Source: Jackrogersella multiformis (Eukaryota > Ascomycota > Sordariomycetes > Xylariales > Hypoxylaceae). From it: a stretch of 64,000 bases of DNA. The notes beneath the pieces are model-generated. The model had not been told where the DNA came from. It ran no database searches and worked only from the letters and a program-made list of their open reading frames with translations. Position 1 is the stretch's first letter, and the number at the start of each line of letters is the position of its first letter. Shown piece after piece: positions 12,137-22,848 of the stretch. Where the stretch lies: positions 4,650,001 through 4,714,000 of the forward strand of contig CADCXD010000001.1 of NCBI GenBank assembly GCA_902806575.1. Reading direction: 5' to 3'. The translations under genes and the position numbers were made by a program.

Positions 12137-13075
12137 TTATTTGGTGTGTCTGAATCTCTCGCTCGCTAGTAACTCCTTGACCTTTTCTACCGTACCCGTA
12201 GTCTTGTCTCTTCCGAAGTGCTTCATCTTCTGCTCTACGATCTCTTGTAGAGACTTGGCCTCCTCGTCCATCTTCTTGCCAGTTCCTATACGCCTAAGTT
12301 AGCTGATGACGATCTCGCAACCCAAATAACCTCGGATATCATAAACATACCGATACTGCCAAACTCCCACACGTTTGCCTTCATACCGATACCGTAGTAA
12401 GCGTGCTTCTGTAGGTAGGCCAGCCAGATCTGTACCGTCTCCGGATGCCCGTCTCTGATCTGGATCAATCTTCTCCTCGTGATTCTCTCAAAGTTCTCTT
12501 GCGACTTCTTGAAGATGAAATGACTCCTCGGAACTGTCCATCGTTCGGTTATCTTAGGCAGGGGCACCGGCCCAAACGCTGGGAGGTTCAGATAGTATGC
12601 GGCTCGTAGGGCGAAGTCGCAAAAGAACTCCAGGTTCGGAATGCTGAATGATCGCAGCTGTAGATCGCACGAAGGTACGCCGTATTGGGCTTCTCGTCGT
12701 AGCGGTTGGAGGTAGAGGGCTTGGACGGCTCTAGGAAGTCGGACTTCATTTTCTTCGCGGGGGTCCGGTAGCTCGTTTCTGTAATCCGTGTGAGTCATCC
12801 TATATCATTCGAGGTACTGCGCATCAAACTTCATACACAAGTTGAGGAGGCCCAGATATGGGCTCTGAATTGATCGCAGCATCGGTCGCAGAATCGGTCG
12901 CGGCATTGGCCTCAGCATTTGTTTCGGATCTGTAAATATGTTAGGACCCTATATGACAGCGTAGGATGATAAAATTGGGAATTAAGACATACATAGAGGT
13001 TTGTGATCGGACGCTCACGAAGGGCTTTAAGGCATGTCGCGATTGTTGGACCTTTCGAGATGTGAGCTTCACCAT
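12137..13075 (-). CDS. RSM10: Mitochondrial small-subunit ribosomal protein uS10m
   Basis: Component of the mitoribosomal small subunit. Four exons: 13075-12993, 12929-12839, 12771-12351 and 12285-12137 (247 aa). Exon 1 encodes a basic presequence (MVKLTSRKVQQSRHALKPF); exon 2 an acidic Ala/Asn-rich linker; exon 3 the uS10 domain, with ALYLQPLRREAQYGVPSCDL, PLPKITERWTVPRSHFIFKK and VGMKANVWEF-like KANVWEF; exon 4 a charged C-terminal extension. The donor of exon 2 is uncertain: GTGTAT at 12838 or GTTTGA at 12829, both in phase. An ATG at 12798 would give a protein without a presequence, which is less likely. Start-to-start distance to the divergent CSN5 gene is about 457 bp. Confidence 0.85.
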
Positions 13076-13532
13076 TTAGAACTCTTCAGGTACAAAATAA
13101 TCCTACCAGTGGCCTGGATAATGCTTGCCGTATCGGCCGTGCTATCGCTATTGCTGATCGTGTCATGTTGTGACAATTGCTGTTTTCTCGTCCTTCTTGG
13201 AGAGTTGAATCGCGATCTTGAAGATTGACGAAATGTGGGACACCGATGACAAGGCTCTAAATTTAATATTTGATAGGTACCTTATCGATAGGTAAATATT
13301 GGAGTCTGACGTACCTAATACCTAGGTAGTATGTAGGTAGGCGACCCACATATATATGCAAATAATAGAGTTATGCAACAAATAGCTTTAACGGAGCTTC
13401 ACCCCACGTTCGTCGCCTACAATCGATACCTTCTACATTTCTTCTACTTACAACTAACTTACAACTAACTTCACATACAATTTCAAGCTTCTTACTCTTG
13501 ACAGGACAAAGCCTCTAAGGAACGCAGTCAAG

Positions 13533-14739
13533 ATGGAGGTAGCTATGAAATCATGGGGTATATATTAAGAGCTTCCCTATTTCCCTCTTCATCAGTATAC
13601 AGTATACAGTATACATAGTCATGATCCACCATCCACCATAGGAATAACAAACATACTAACAGCTGCCCCTCGCAGAGCTGGACAACGACATCGACCTCGT
13701 TGATCCCACGCGAGACGCCCTCTACAACTACTCGGCCGACCGCGAGACCGAAGTCAACGCCGCGAAGCCCTGGAGGGATGACCCCCACCACTTCAAGCAC
13801 GTGCGAATCAGCGCCGTGGCCCTCATCAAGATGGTCATGCACGCCCGAACCGGCGGCTCTATCGAGGTCATGGGTCTGATGCAGGGATACACCGACGGAG
13901 ACACCATCGTCGTGACCGACGCTTTCGGTCTGCCGGTAGAGGGCACCGAGACCCGCGTCAACGCCCAGGACGACGCCAACGAGTATATGGTCGAGTACTT
14001 GCAACTATCTCGGGACCAGGGCAGCCGCCAGGAGAACGTCGTGGGCTGGTACCACAGCCACCCCGGCTACGGCTGCTGGCTCAGCGGCATCGACGTCGGC
14101 ACCCAGAGCATGCAGCAGAAGTTCAACGACCCCTTCGTCGCCGTCGTCATCGACCCCGACCGCACCATCAGCGCCGGCCGCGTCGAGATCGGCGCCTTCC
14201 GAACCTACCCCGAAGACTACAAGCCCTCCAGCGAGAGCGCCACCAGTAGCCAGGCCGTGCCCCTCGCCAAGGCCGAAGACTTCGGCGCCCACGCCAGCCG
14301 CTACTACCCCCTCGAGGTCTCGCACTTCAAGTCCACGCTGGACTCGAACCTGCTCGAGCTGCTGTGGAGCAAGTACTGGGTGCAGACGCTGTCCCAGAAC
14401 CCGCTCCTCACGAACCGCGACTACGGCAACAAGCAGCTACTCGACCTCGGATCCAAGATCCGGGAGGCCACGTCGTCGTACCAGCGCAGCGCCAGGGGCG
14501 GCGGCATGGGCCTCCACGGTGCTACTTACGTCAGCAAGAACGGGCTCGACACCGAGATCGACAAGCTCGCCCGCACCAGCCACTCCGTCGCCATGAACGA
14601 GAAACAGGGCCTCATGGCCGTCGAGGTGAAGGCTAAGGTTTTCAACGGCCTGGGCGCTGCTGCTGCTGCTGCTACTCCTACTCCTACTGATAGCAATGCT
14701 GATCCTACAACCACAACGACGAAGACGACTACAACGTGA
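13533..14739 (+). CDS. csn5: COP9 signalosome subunit 5 (JAMM deneddylase)
   Basis: Catalytic subunit that removes Nedd8 from cullins; in fungi it governs light response, development and secondary metabolism. Two exons, 13533-13557 and 13676-14739, 362 aa. The first intron is 118 nt with a TACTAAC branch site, and exon 1 encodes MEVAMKSW before joining ELDNDIDLVDP. The JAMM zinc motif is complete: an upstream Glu in SIEVMGLMQG and HSHPGYGCWLSGID. SHFKSTLDSNLLELLWSKYW follows as in other CSN5 proteins. The C-terminus ends in a low-complexity Ala, Thr-Pro and Thr-rich tail encoded by trinucleotide-like repeats, probably lineage-specific. GC content and third-position C bias are much higher than in neighbouring genes such as the importin. 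Confidence 0.95.
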
Positions 14740-15144
14740 AGTCAACATGCATTTTTCGAGGGAAATGAATTAGTTGCTTGGTGGGTGCTTGTGCGGGCTG
14801 TCGTATTCGAGATAGCACCCGGTATCCCTTCACGAGATATGAAGCATTAGGCGGCGTTTCCGGGACGGGATGGTCTGGGCTGAGATTTGGTTTGATTAAA
14901 AAGGATAATGATACAGCATGCTACATCGTAATGCCTTGTATCTGATATACACCGGTTGACTGGTCTTTATACGTTCTTAAGTGATTAGAGTGATCAAAGT
15001 GATTCTTGTCTCCCGGCTGACTGGGTATAGGGGTAGGTAAGGTAGTCTGCACTAGTCTAGTACGTACGCACCCCTATGGGTATTCCCAACCTCACAACCT
15101 CACAACCCCTTAGCCTCTTACGCCCGTGCCGCATCTACTTACGC

Positions 15145-17503
15145 TCACACAAAAGCCCCCACAGGCGGGCTCTCAAGACTCGTAGCGATCTTGAGCGCGC
15201 GGTCCACGCGCGCCATCGTCTCCTCCCGGCCCAGCAGCACCATGCTGCCCACCAGGTTCGGCCCCGGCTGCGACGCCATCAGCACCCACCGCAGCAGGTG
15301 GTAGCCCCAATTCTTGGGCTGGGGGGTGGGGTTCTTCGCGCCCGCATCTGTGTCTGCGTGTGCGTCTGTATTTATATCCGCATCCGTGTCTGTATCCGTG
15401 CCTGCTGCGGCCCCCGGGTACAAATACACCGACCGCACGAACGGCACCGTGACCGCCTCGATGGACGCGGCATCCCACCCGCCCTCCGGGACCGCGGCCA
15501 GGATGCCCCGGAGCTCCGCCACGAGCTCGGAGACGCGCGGGCGCGGCGACGACGGCGTCGGCGTGTCGTTGTCCACGATGCGGACTGACGCGCCCCCCGC
15601 CATGCTCGCGTGGTACGCCGCCCGGTGCAGCGGTTCCGGCGCCCGCCAGATCAGGTACCGGTTGCGCAGCACGAAGGCGTCCGCGTCGCGGTAGTTCGCC
15701 GCGTCCGCCTCAAGGACCCGGCGCACCCAGTCCGCGGACACCAGCGCTCCGTCGGGGGTATCGGAAGATGAGGGGGAGGGGGAGGGGCGCGCGAGAGGCA
15801 CGAGCGGCCCTAGCGAGGATGCGGTCCCGGAGGTCGCGAGCGGGTGGCTGATGCGCTGGTCCTCGTGCCGCCGCGCGCAGGCGAGGACGGCCGGCAGCGC
15901 GATGGCGGATACGCCCGCGGGCCCGAGGGCGCTGGACGCGAGGCGCTTTACGTGCGCTTTCTGCAGGAACTCGTGCTTGTCGTTGACGGTGATGTTGCCT
16001 TTGGTGAAGTTGAGGTGGAACTGTGGGGGATGTTAGTGGTTTTTCTATCTTTGCTGCTGTTTATTTTAAATAAATAAATAAATACTATTTCTACTAAGCA
16101 AAACGGAATAAGGGGGGTCTTGGGCGGGACAGATAGAAAGAAAGTTCAGACGAGATCCGACACGGCGTTCTTGCTTACCTTGCTGACCATCTCCTCCAGG
16201 TCCATGACCTGGGCCTGCCCCTTGACGCCCCTGCCCAGGTTCCAGCCCAGCAGCACGACGTAGTTCAGCAGGGCGGAGGGCAGGATGCCGCGGTCGCGCC
16301 AGGAGGCGATGTCGACGTCGCCGTGGCGCTTGCTCAGCTTCTGCCCGGCCTTGTTGGTCAGGAGCCCGACGTGCGCGAACTTGGGCAGCTTCCAGCCGAA
16401 CGCCTTGTACAGGCATATGTGCTTGGGCGTGGATACGAGCCATTCCTTGGGTTCTTGTCAGCTTTTCGTTCCGTGGAGATGAGCCACGGGAAGAAGGGGA
16501 GGGTACTGACTGCTCCTCGGATCACGTGTGTGATCCCCATCCGATGGTCGTCGACGACGTTGGCGAAGTGGTAGGTGGGATACCCGTCTCGCTTGATGAT
16601 GATGAAATCGTCCTCCGGCTGGCTGTCTATGGTTGTTGCGTATACCATGTCGTTCACCATGTCTTTCACGAAGTGGCGGTAGTCGCATCTGAAGCGCATG
16701 CAATGTGGTTCGCCGCTCGCCGCCCGTCGGGCAGATACGTCTAGGGGGATTTGCGAGCAGGCGCCGTTGTAGATGCTCGGGTTGCCCGCCCGTATGTTTA
16801 TGGACCTTAGCTGGTCTAGATGTTCAGAGGTGCAGAAGCACCTGTACGCGTGGTCTTCGTCGAGCAGCTGCTTCGCGTAGTGGTTGTAGAGGGATAGTCT
16901 TTTTGACTTATGAATAGACTCAGTACCGCTGAATGAGGAAGTGAAGTGGTGATGGAAATACCTGTACATACGGGGCACATAACCCTCCAATATCGGGACC
17001 TGTAATCGATCATGAGTGAGAATGAGAGTATTCTACCTGATGCCAGAGCATGGGTTTCAAACCTTCGTCCCAGCTCAGGCCGGCCCATTTCAGATCTTCA
17101 TACAGCCTCGTCACGGCATCCGGTACGATTCTCGACTGAGACGTTAGAATATGAAATGAACATGTCAACTCCAAGGACTCAGCTAGCTTGAACCCACCTG
17201 ATCTGTATCCTCTATCCTTAAAATAAATTGGCCGCCGGTTGCCTTCGCGAGCAAGTAATTGTACAATGCTGTCCTCAACGAGCCTATATGCAAGTATCCT
17301 GTCGGGGACGGCGCAAACCTCGTCCTAGCTGGTTTGTTAGGGAGAGCACCGACCTTGGATGTAGGGGCTGTCTCTGGCGTCTCTGGCGTTTCTGGCGTCT
17401 CTGGCTGGATCCGACCTGAGAATTTATATCGTTTTAAGATATGAGACGGCCTCGCCAGCAACGACCGACGTAGAGGGCCGCGTATGATATAGAGACTACT
17501 CAT
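15145..17503 (-). CDS. MSE1: Glutamyl-tRNA synthetase, mitochondrial
   Basis: Charges mitochondrial tRNA with glutamate. Six exons: 17503-17198, 17135-17063, 16999-16962, 16918-16511, 16445-16179 and 16020-15145; phases agree and give about 655 aa. After a presequence come the HIGH-type motif RFAPSPTGYLHIGSLRTAL, the RIEDTDQ segment, GLSWDEGPDIGG, and the KLSKR-type loop GQKLSKRHGD. The third intron as modelled is only 43 nt, so that junction is the least certain. Two low-complexity insertions stand out: ETPETPETPET just after the presequence and an Asp/Thr/Ala repeat near the C-terminus. The anticodon-binding half is very GC-rich while the N-terminal half is not. It faces CSN5 tail to tail. 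Confidence 0.88.
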
Positions 17504-18040
17504 TTCCCGTCATGAATGCTCTTTTACCATCAGATTATATATCCGTTGTTTGTTGACATGTGTGTCGCCGATGTATTTGAATTGAACGAGAAAAGTTTTA
17601 GTTCGAAGAAGGCATATTGGTTTAGATAAAATTGGTATGCACTTATGCATGTTTAGAAGCATCCGATAAACGCATATCTGTCAATTTAACATCAAAAATC
17701 ACCAGCTTTAACATGCCAGCTCTAGATTGCAATGGATTCCGATTCAGTCTCATCCTACATGTTCCAATTGAGACCTTTAGCATTTGCTGCCAAACTTGAA
17801 GAGAAATCCCAATGCGATATTAAGAAATATCTAGAGTACCTAGGTAGGTATTGAAGATGTAGTAAGTACGAGCCATCAAATTATTCACTCTTTTTCTTGT
17901 TGACTATTATATGCATCTCTCCAATTCTTGTATGTATCCATCTCAATATTTACTAGTTAGACTCTCCAGGTAAATTCCAATTCCAATTGAAATATAATTC
18001 AGTACTTCCCAGCAGTCAAGTCTATCAAGAGTTGATGTAT
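17504..18040. other. Intergenic, no supported gene
   Basis: Upstream region of the Glu-tRNA synthetase gene. It contains one CCTAGGTAGGTA motif near 17838. No protein-like frame is visible. Confidence 0.4.
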
Positions 18041-18440
18041 TCACCAGTTACCTGTTCTCAGTCCATCCTCGTCGCTAATCCCATACTTATTCCACATCCC
18101 CAGGAACTTACTGCTGACATCGGTGGGGGATATCAGGTCGGTGTCTATCTGTAGGGGGCAATATTTCCCGGAAATTGGCAAAACCAACATGATCGCAGGC
18201 CGAAAACCAAGTGTAGAGCTCCTGCGAACATACAGATTAGCATCGCATGTTGTACATCGAACCAGAGGTGTCATACCATATTACCATCTCACAGTCGGAT
18301 CCATGAGCTGTCGATTTTCAATCCAACAACACAACCCTTCTGAGAACGGAAGACCATATTGCGCGCGTTGTTCGCGGTGGGTCCAAGAACAAGAGCTAGT
18401 GGCTGGGGCAGATAATCTGATGAGGTAATGATGAATAGGT
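18041..18440 (-). CDS. Weak candidate gene, unknown product
   Basis: Two minus-strand segments join across a convincing intron of 63 nt (GTAATA donor, TGCTAAT branch, TTCGCAG acceptor, about 18289-18227). The upstream frame reads through QYGLPFSEGLCCWIENRQ and the downstream frame through KYCPLQIDTDLISPTDV to a stop at 18041. I could not find a convincing start or any known domain. It could be a decayed gene fragment. The model rests only on the open frames and the splice signals. Confidence 0.2.
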
Positions 18441-18521
18441 AGAATAGGAATATGAATATTATGTTGTATGTGTTATTACCCGCGTCACTTCAGATGTTGG
18501 CGAACCTGACCTATCGGTCTC

Positions 18522-18848
18522 TTAGTGACCAGTTCTATATTCCGGGGAACTGATAGGTTGCGTAACCGTTACGAGGGCTATGGTGGCCATAGAAGCCGTT
18601 GCTGAGAACATGATCCAGCCTTCCATGACTTCGCCTGCCTGGAGGGGGGGTTAGGCTGGGAGCTGAGCGTGAAGTGTGTATGATTGGAACTTACCTAGGT
18701 ACCTTAACCTGGTGGATAGTGTACTTCGCGGGCAGTATTCCGGAAAATAACTGATCGCCGAAGAGGCAAATGAGTGTACTGGGACATCTTGATCGCTCGA
18801 GTCAATAGGTGTGATCTCGATGAACTCGTTTGGAAGTCTCGCACTCAT
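18522..18848 (-). CDS. Small putative membrane protein, unknown
   Basis: Two exons, 18848-18695 and 18634-18522, joined by a GTAAGT-CAG intron of 60 nt, give 88 aa. The second exon encodes one clear hydrophobic helix (WIMFSATASMATIALVTV) followed by a short polar tail ending EYRTGH. The rest is Ser-rich and without known motifs. An upstream GTAAGT/ACAG pair suggests an additional 5' UTR intron. If that intron is spliced, the join would create a four-codon upstream ORF ahead of the start. I do not recognise the family. Confidence 0.35.
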
Positions 18849-19407
18849 GTTAGCTTCACTGTAATATAGTTGCTGCCACTAAGAAGGAGTTGGAAGGGAT
18901 AACTTACTTGCGTCAGTAGACTTTAATAATCCTTTGTTCGCTTCTTGTATGAATTGATCCGCTCGAAAGAGAGTTCAAGAAGGTGAAGGGTAGAACCACC
19001 ACTGAGCCCGAGATCTATCACTGGTAGGTTGTTGATATGCTCCTGCTGACTGGACTGCTGGGATCGTGGAGTCGGAATATAAAATAGGGGTTGACCTGCT
19101 TGGGTGTTAGCTGCTCTCGTAACTCACAATAGTCTATGCTCAAGTTGCAACTCACTGAAATCTTAAAACCATCATTGGTACTGTTATGTTTATGTTGTAG
19201 GGGTTAGTATAGTCAAAAGATTGACGAGTATTTGCGAGTGTACATCTACAAAGCCCATACTAGAAAGGAAATGATAATTACTGTTAGCGAGTCTATTGTC
19301 CATCATGTGTTTATTCTCCACCCGGTACCTCAGAGAAGAATTGTAATGGTACAGGGAAAATTCAATGTGGGAGAAAGATGAATATATGTAAAAATTGTAC
19401 AGTGAAG

Positions 19408-19800
19408 TCAACAAGAATGTGAAAGATTAATGTGCTGAGGGGGGGAAGGTGGGAAGTAAGGTTGGAAGGAGAAGGGGCACAGCCAAGCACACAGGAGATC
19501 AATGAAAAGACGGAGAAGGGGTTCGCGGATAAGGATGAGGTGGGGAAGGACAAAGCGGAGGAAAAATTCACGGAGAAGGAAGACGCGGAAGTGGATGGAG
19601 GTAGACCAAGCGGAGAAGCATGAACTGGGGAAGGAATTCGCGGAGATGGATGAACTAGAGAAGTAAGACGCGGGGATGAATGAACCAGAGAAGTAAGACG
19701 CGGGGATGAATGAACCAGAGAAGGAACACGCAGAGAAATAAGCGGAGGAGGAAAACAAGGCGGTAGTTGCCAAGGTAGCAATGATAACAGGTGATTCCAT
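19408..19800 (-). pseudogene. Ser-rich 10-residue-repeat ORF, apparently broken
   Basis: From ATG at 19800 the minus strand encodes a hydrophobic N-terminus (MESPVIIATLATTALFSS) that could be a signal peptide, then decapeptide repeats of the type FSGSFIPASY. The in-frame repeat register is lost after FSAWSTS, but a second frame picks up similar Ser-Ala-Phe units (SASSFSVNFSSALSFPTSSL). This suggests an ancestral Ser-rich secreted or wall protein broken by a frameshift. Without homologues it could also be a non-coding minisatellite that happens to be open. Confidence 0.3.
19621..19740. repeat. 30-bp tandem repeat, four units
   Basis: Four units in exact register at 19621-19650, 19651-19680, 19681-19710 and 19711-19740. 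The two central units differ at one position; the outer two are more diverged. More degenerate units continue to the left. Because 30 is a multiple of three, each unit encodes ten residues on the minus strand. Confidence 0.85.
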
Positions 19801-20131
19801 TCACACAACCTCAAAGCACTGTCTTTGAGGCCAAAGAGTGAATATGGAATAGGAAGGGGTGTATGATGAGATTAGAGTGCAAAAGAGATTCTCAGTAACT
19901 TACCAGGTGGAGTGTTGGCATCCACATGCGCTGGGAGGTATTGGGCATGTATTTGGAATCATGGAATGCAGTTTCTCCTCAGTGTTCCCACCATCCTACA
20001 TTGGGTGTACTGCTGATGTCCTCTCCATAGAATGTCACAACAGTAGAAGAGTCCAGGTTAGGGGTTGAAATGAGGCGTGGCTCAAGATTGAAGAGGACGA
20101 AGAGGACGAGTGTTAGGTAGGTATTACAGGA

Positions 20132-20231
20132 GGTAATTAGATCTAGGTAGAGGTAATTGGATCTGGGTAGAAGTAATAAGATCCAGGTAGAAGTGATAGG
20201 ATCCAGGTTAAAGTAACTAGATCTGAGTGTT
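20132..20231. repeat. 20-bp tandem repeat, five units
   Basis: Five diverged 20-bp units starting at 20132, 20152, 20172, 20192 and 20212. The consensus is roughly AGTAATAGGATCCAGGTAGA. Each unit carries AGATCT, GGATCT or a GATCC-type core. There is no associated reading frame. Confidence 0.8.
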
Positions 20232-20362
20232 AATAGGGTAGTCTAGGAGACAAGTTGATCTGGAAGTAATTTAGTTTGGAAATCAATGTAGGTGAATTAT
20301 TAGAATTATTAGAATTATTAGAATAAACGAATTAAATTGATGAACTTGAAACATACAAGGGG

Positions 20363-20420
20363 GGCGAGAGCATCTTATATATCTAAGGCTCTCGCCTAAT
20401 AGCTCGACTATTAAGTCGAG
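20363..20420. repeat. Two adjacent perfect hairpins
   Basis: The first has 9-bp arms GGCGAGAGC (20363-20371) and GCTCTCGCC (20388-20396) around a 16-nt AT-rich loop. The second has 7-bp arms CTCGACT (20403-20409) and AGTCGAG (20414-20420) around a 4-nt loop. They may mark the end of a decayed small transposon. No terminal partner was found. Confidence 0.6.
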
Positions 20421-22848
20421 GAAAGGGGCCGTTACCAAGGCCTTGGTTAGGAAACCACCATATAACCATCATAACTACATACTTAGGTATGTATTAAACG
20501 CTCTCACGACGCTAACGATGATTATTCCATTGTATTATCCTAGACTGTGCGTCGAATATCCTCCTCTGCGTTTAAAAATAGGGGGTCTGTCATAATAGCT
20601 TCGTGAAAGACAGTACGAAGGGACAGCAACTCGCGCCCGGGGCTTTGAGTTCGGCAAACACGCCATTGACGGTTTCTAGCGTCGAATTCTATTCCAGAAA
20701 GGCTTCAGAAGAGAGTTATATACATGCCTAAGGCAAGTTCCATTTATAGGCATTTTACTTAGACGAGATACTAATTTCAACCAACAACTAAGTTTTAAAG
20801 GGACGCTAAGACGTCATCCGCATAATCCGACCGTATAATCATCGTCAGATGCTCATAAAGCGTAGTTTACTTCCTTAAAACTTGTCTTCCCTATGTGGTA
20901 TCAAAGGGAAACCACCCGCATGTGTACACATTGGGTTATTCGTAAGGTGCGTGATTTCACGGACCATGTACATCTGGAGATGTATTAAGAAGGATCTAAT
21001 CACTGATTATCGAGTTACGTGTAACTGCGTGCTCGGTATTGCGTTCGATCAATGCTTAGGGGTAGGTAGGTATTTTTATATATTTATTTTTATTTATTAC
21101 TTTCTTGCTTGAAGTAGGTATCTACTGTACACAAGAAAGCTTTCGTATGTCAAACCGAATAACCCCAGCGATCTCTAATAAATAGATTGATATTGCTGTA
21201 TCGAGATTGCTCAAATTATGTTGTGTCATTAGAAACACTGCCAAATCTGCTGTTAATAAATAGGACTGAACATCAACATTACCTATCCACTCTCCAGAAT
21301 CAACCACCAACATCAGAGGGAACTTAGCTAGCTTAACTTACAGCCAGCTATTAATATTCACTCATCATAGTAATTCAATAGAGATTCTCAAAGTTCATCT
21401 ACTTAGATTGTTACAAGTAAGGACTATCATTGCGTTTCTAGATCTCAGTGTACCTAGGTAGATTACATACAGCTCCTATTATTTGACAGATTACTTCCTT
21501 CTGAACATTAGATATATCATAGCATCAGTAATGGTATACTCAAGACTCTGTAATATCTCATCTGGATGTATAGAATGGGCACTCGTTTATGTCGTTCCTT
21601 TTTAGTTTCCATATTAGTAACTACATATAGGACCTAGTAACTAGGACCTAGTAACTACCTAGGTAGGTACTTACTGTTACAGTTTAGCTGGCCAATCAGA
21701 CAGTTCGAGATTTCGGCTAGGAATTTCTTAAATAACCTTTCAACAGTCGCCATGCACTGATAAAAATGCATGGTACCTACCTAGGTAAGTTGAATCTACT
21801 CTATCTATTTCTAGACTAAGAAGGTTAGAAATTGATGGGTCATACCTCATGAGTAACCTCAAAGTCTGTAAGCAAATACACTAGAGATGGGCATAACCAT
21901 GAAAAAGGTCTCGGTTATTATGGGAACACTGAAAAGGGGGCAAGAAAATATGAATAAGAGTAGCCCCAGACCGAGTTTTGGAAAGACCAAGTAGGGAGAA
22001 ACCGCGATTGATAACATGTACCGGAATACGATTCTTGTGATATGTTACTCGTAAGGTGTGGCATGTCGCGTGTCGAGTTACTTGACCCCATTACCCCTAT
22101 TGGATCACTGCGCAGGGGGGGTATGGCACGAATACTAATAGTATCCATTAGTTGTTAAATAGTCATCAACCTGCGCAACATGCCAGCGAGCTGTACAATA
22201 CAAACGAGCCTTTACATGCCGATGGTTAGCTCCAACTCCTAACTCTCAACGCCATCTATCTGCAAACATCCAACATTCCGTCCGATACAATCATCTCCTG
22301 GGTTAGTCGATCTGCACTTGATGGCTGCATGGAAGGTTCTAGCTAAGACCCGCGGGAACTCGATGCTATTCAGAGTTAGCGCCACGATCTAGATTCAGGG
22401 GAAGTTTGCCTAAGGTAAGTAGGTAGGAAGGTAGGAAGGTACCTTGGTGGAAGCAGCGCACTTGATATCCCCACATAGTTAGGTATGTATTGCCAACCCT
22501 TGGAAGCACCGACGTAGCCTGTTCTCGTATGCATCTACGCATCCATGGATGTATAAAAGGTAGGCTAGCACCTTCCAAGCCATCCGCAAATCCAACACAG
22601 TCGAAACCGAATATTTCCCATCACATCGTCCCCTAGTAGTTCCAACCCTTCCACGTGGGAGTCAAAAAGTCAAAAGCTGGCCGTCCTTGCCATGACGTTG
22701 CTCCGCCACGTAAACCGCGACCGTAGGAAATCGAGAATTGGTAACAAAGGAAAAGGCCAAATGGATGTAGTCCAGAAACAAGCAGAGCATGCCCATAATA
22801 GAGGGTTCTGATACTTGTTTCCCGGAGTGTTCGTTATTATGGTACACA
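20421..22848. other. Gene-poor stretch
   Basis: No frame over 80 codons looks coding. Several TACCTAGGTA-type motifs occur (near 21450, 21657 and 21778). Short frames such as 21918-22148 and 22366-22578 have no recognisable features and are probably chance. Confidence 0.4.

Noticed and set aside
14005..14325. Long minus-strand and alternative plus-strand frames over CSN5
   Set aside because: Shadow frames caused by the strong third-position C/G bias of the real gene; they lack start context and conserved motifs.
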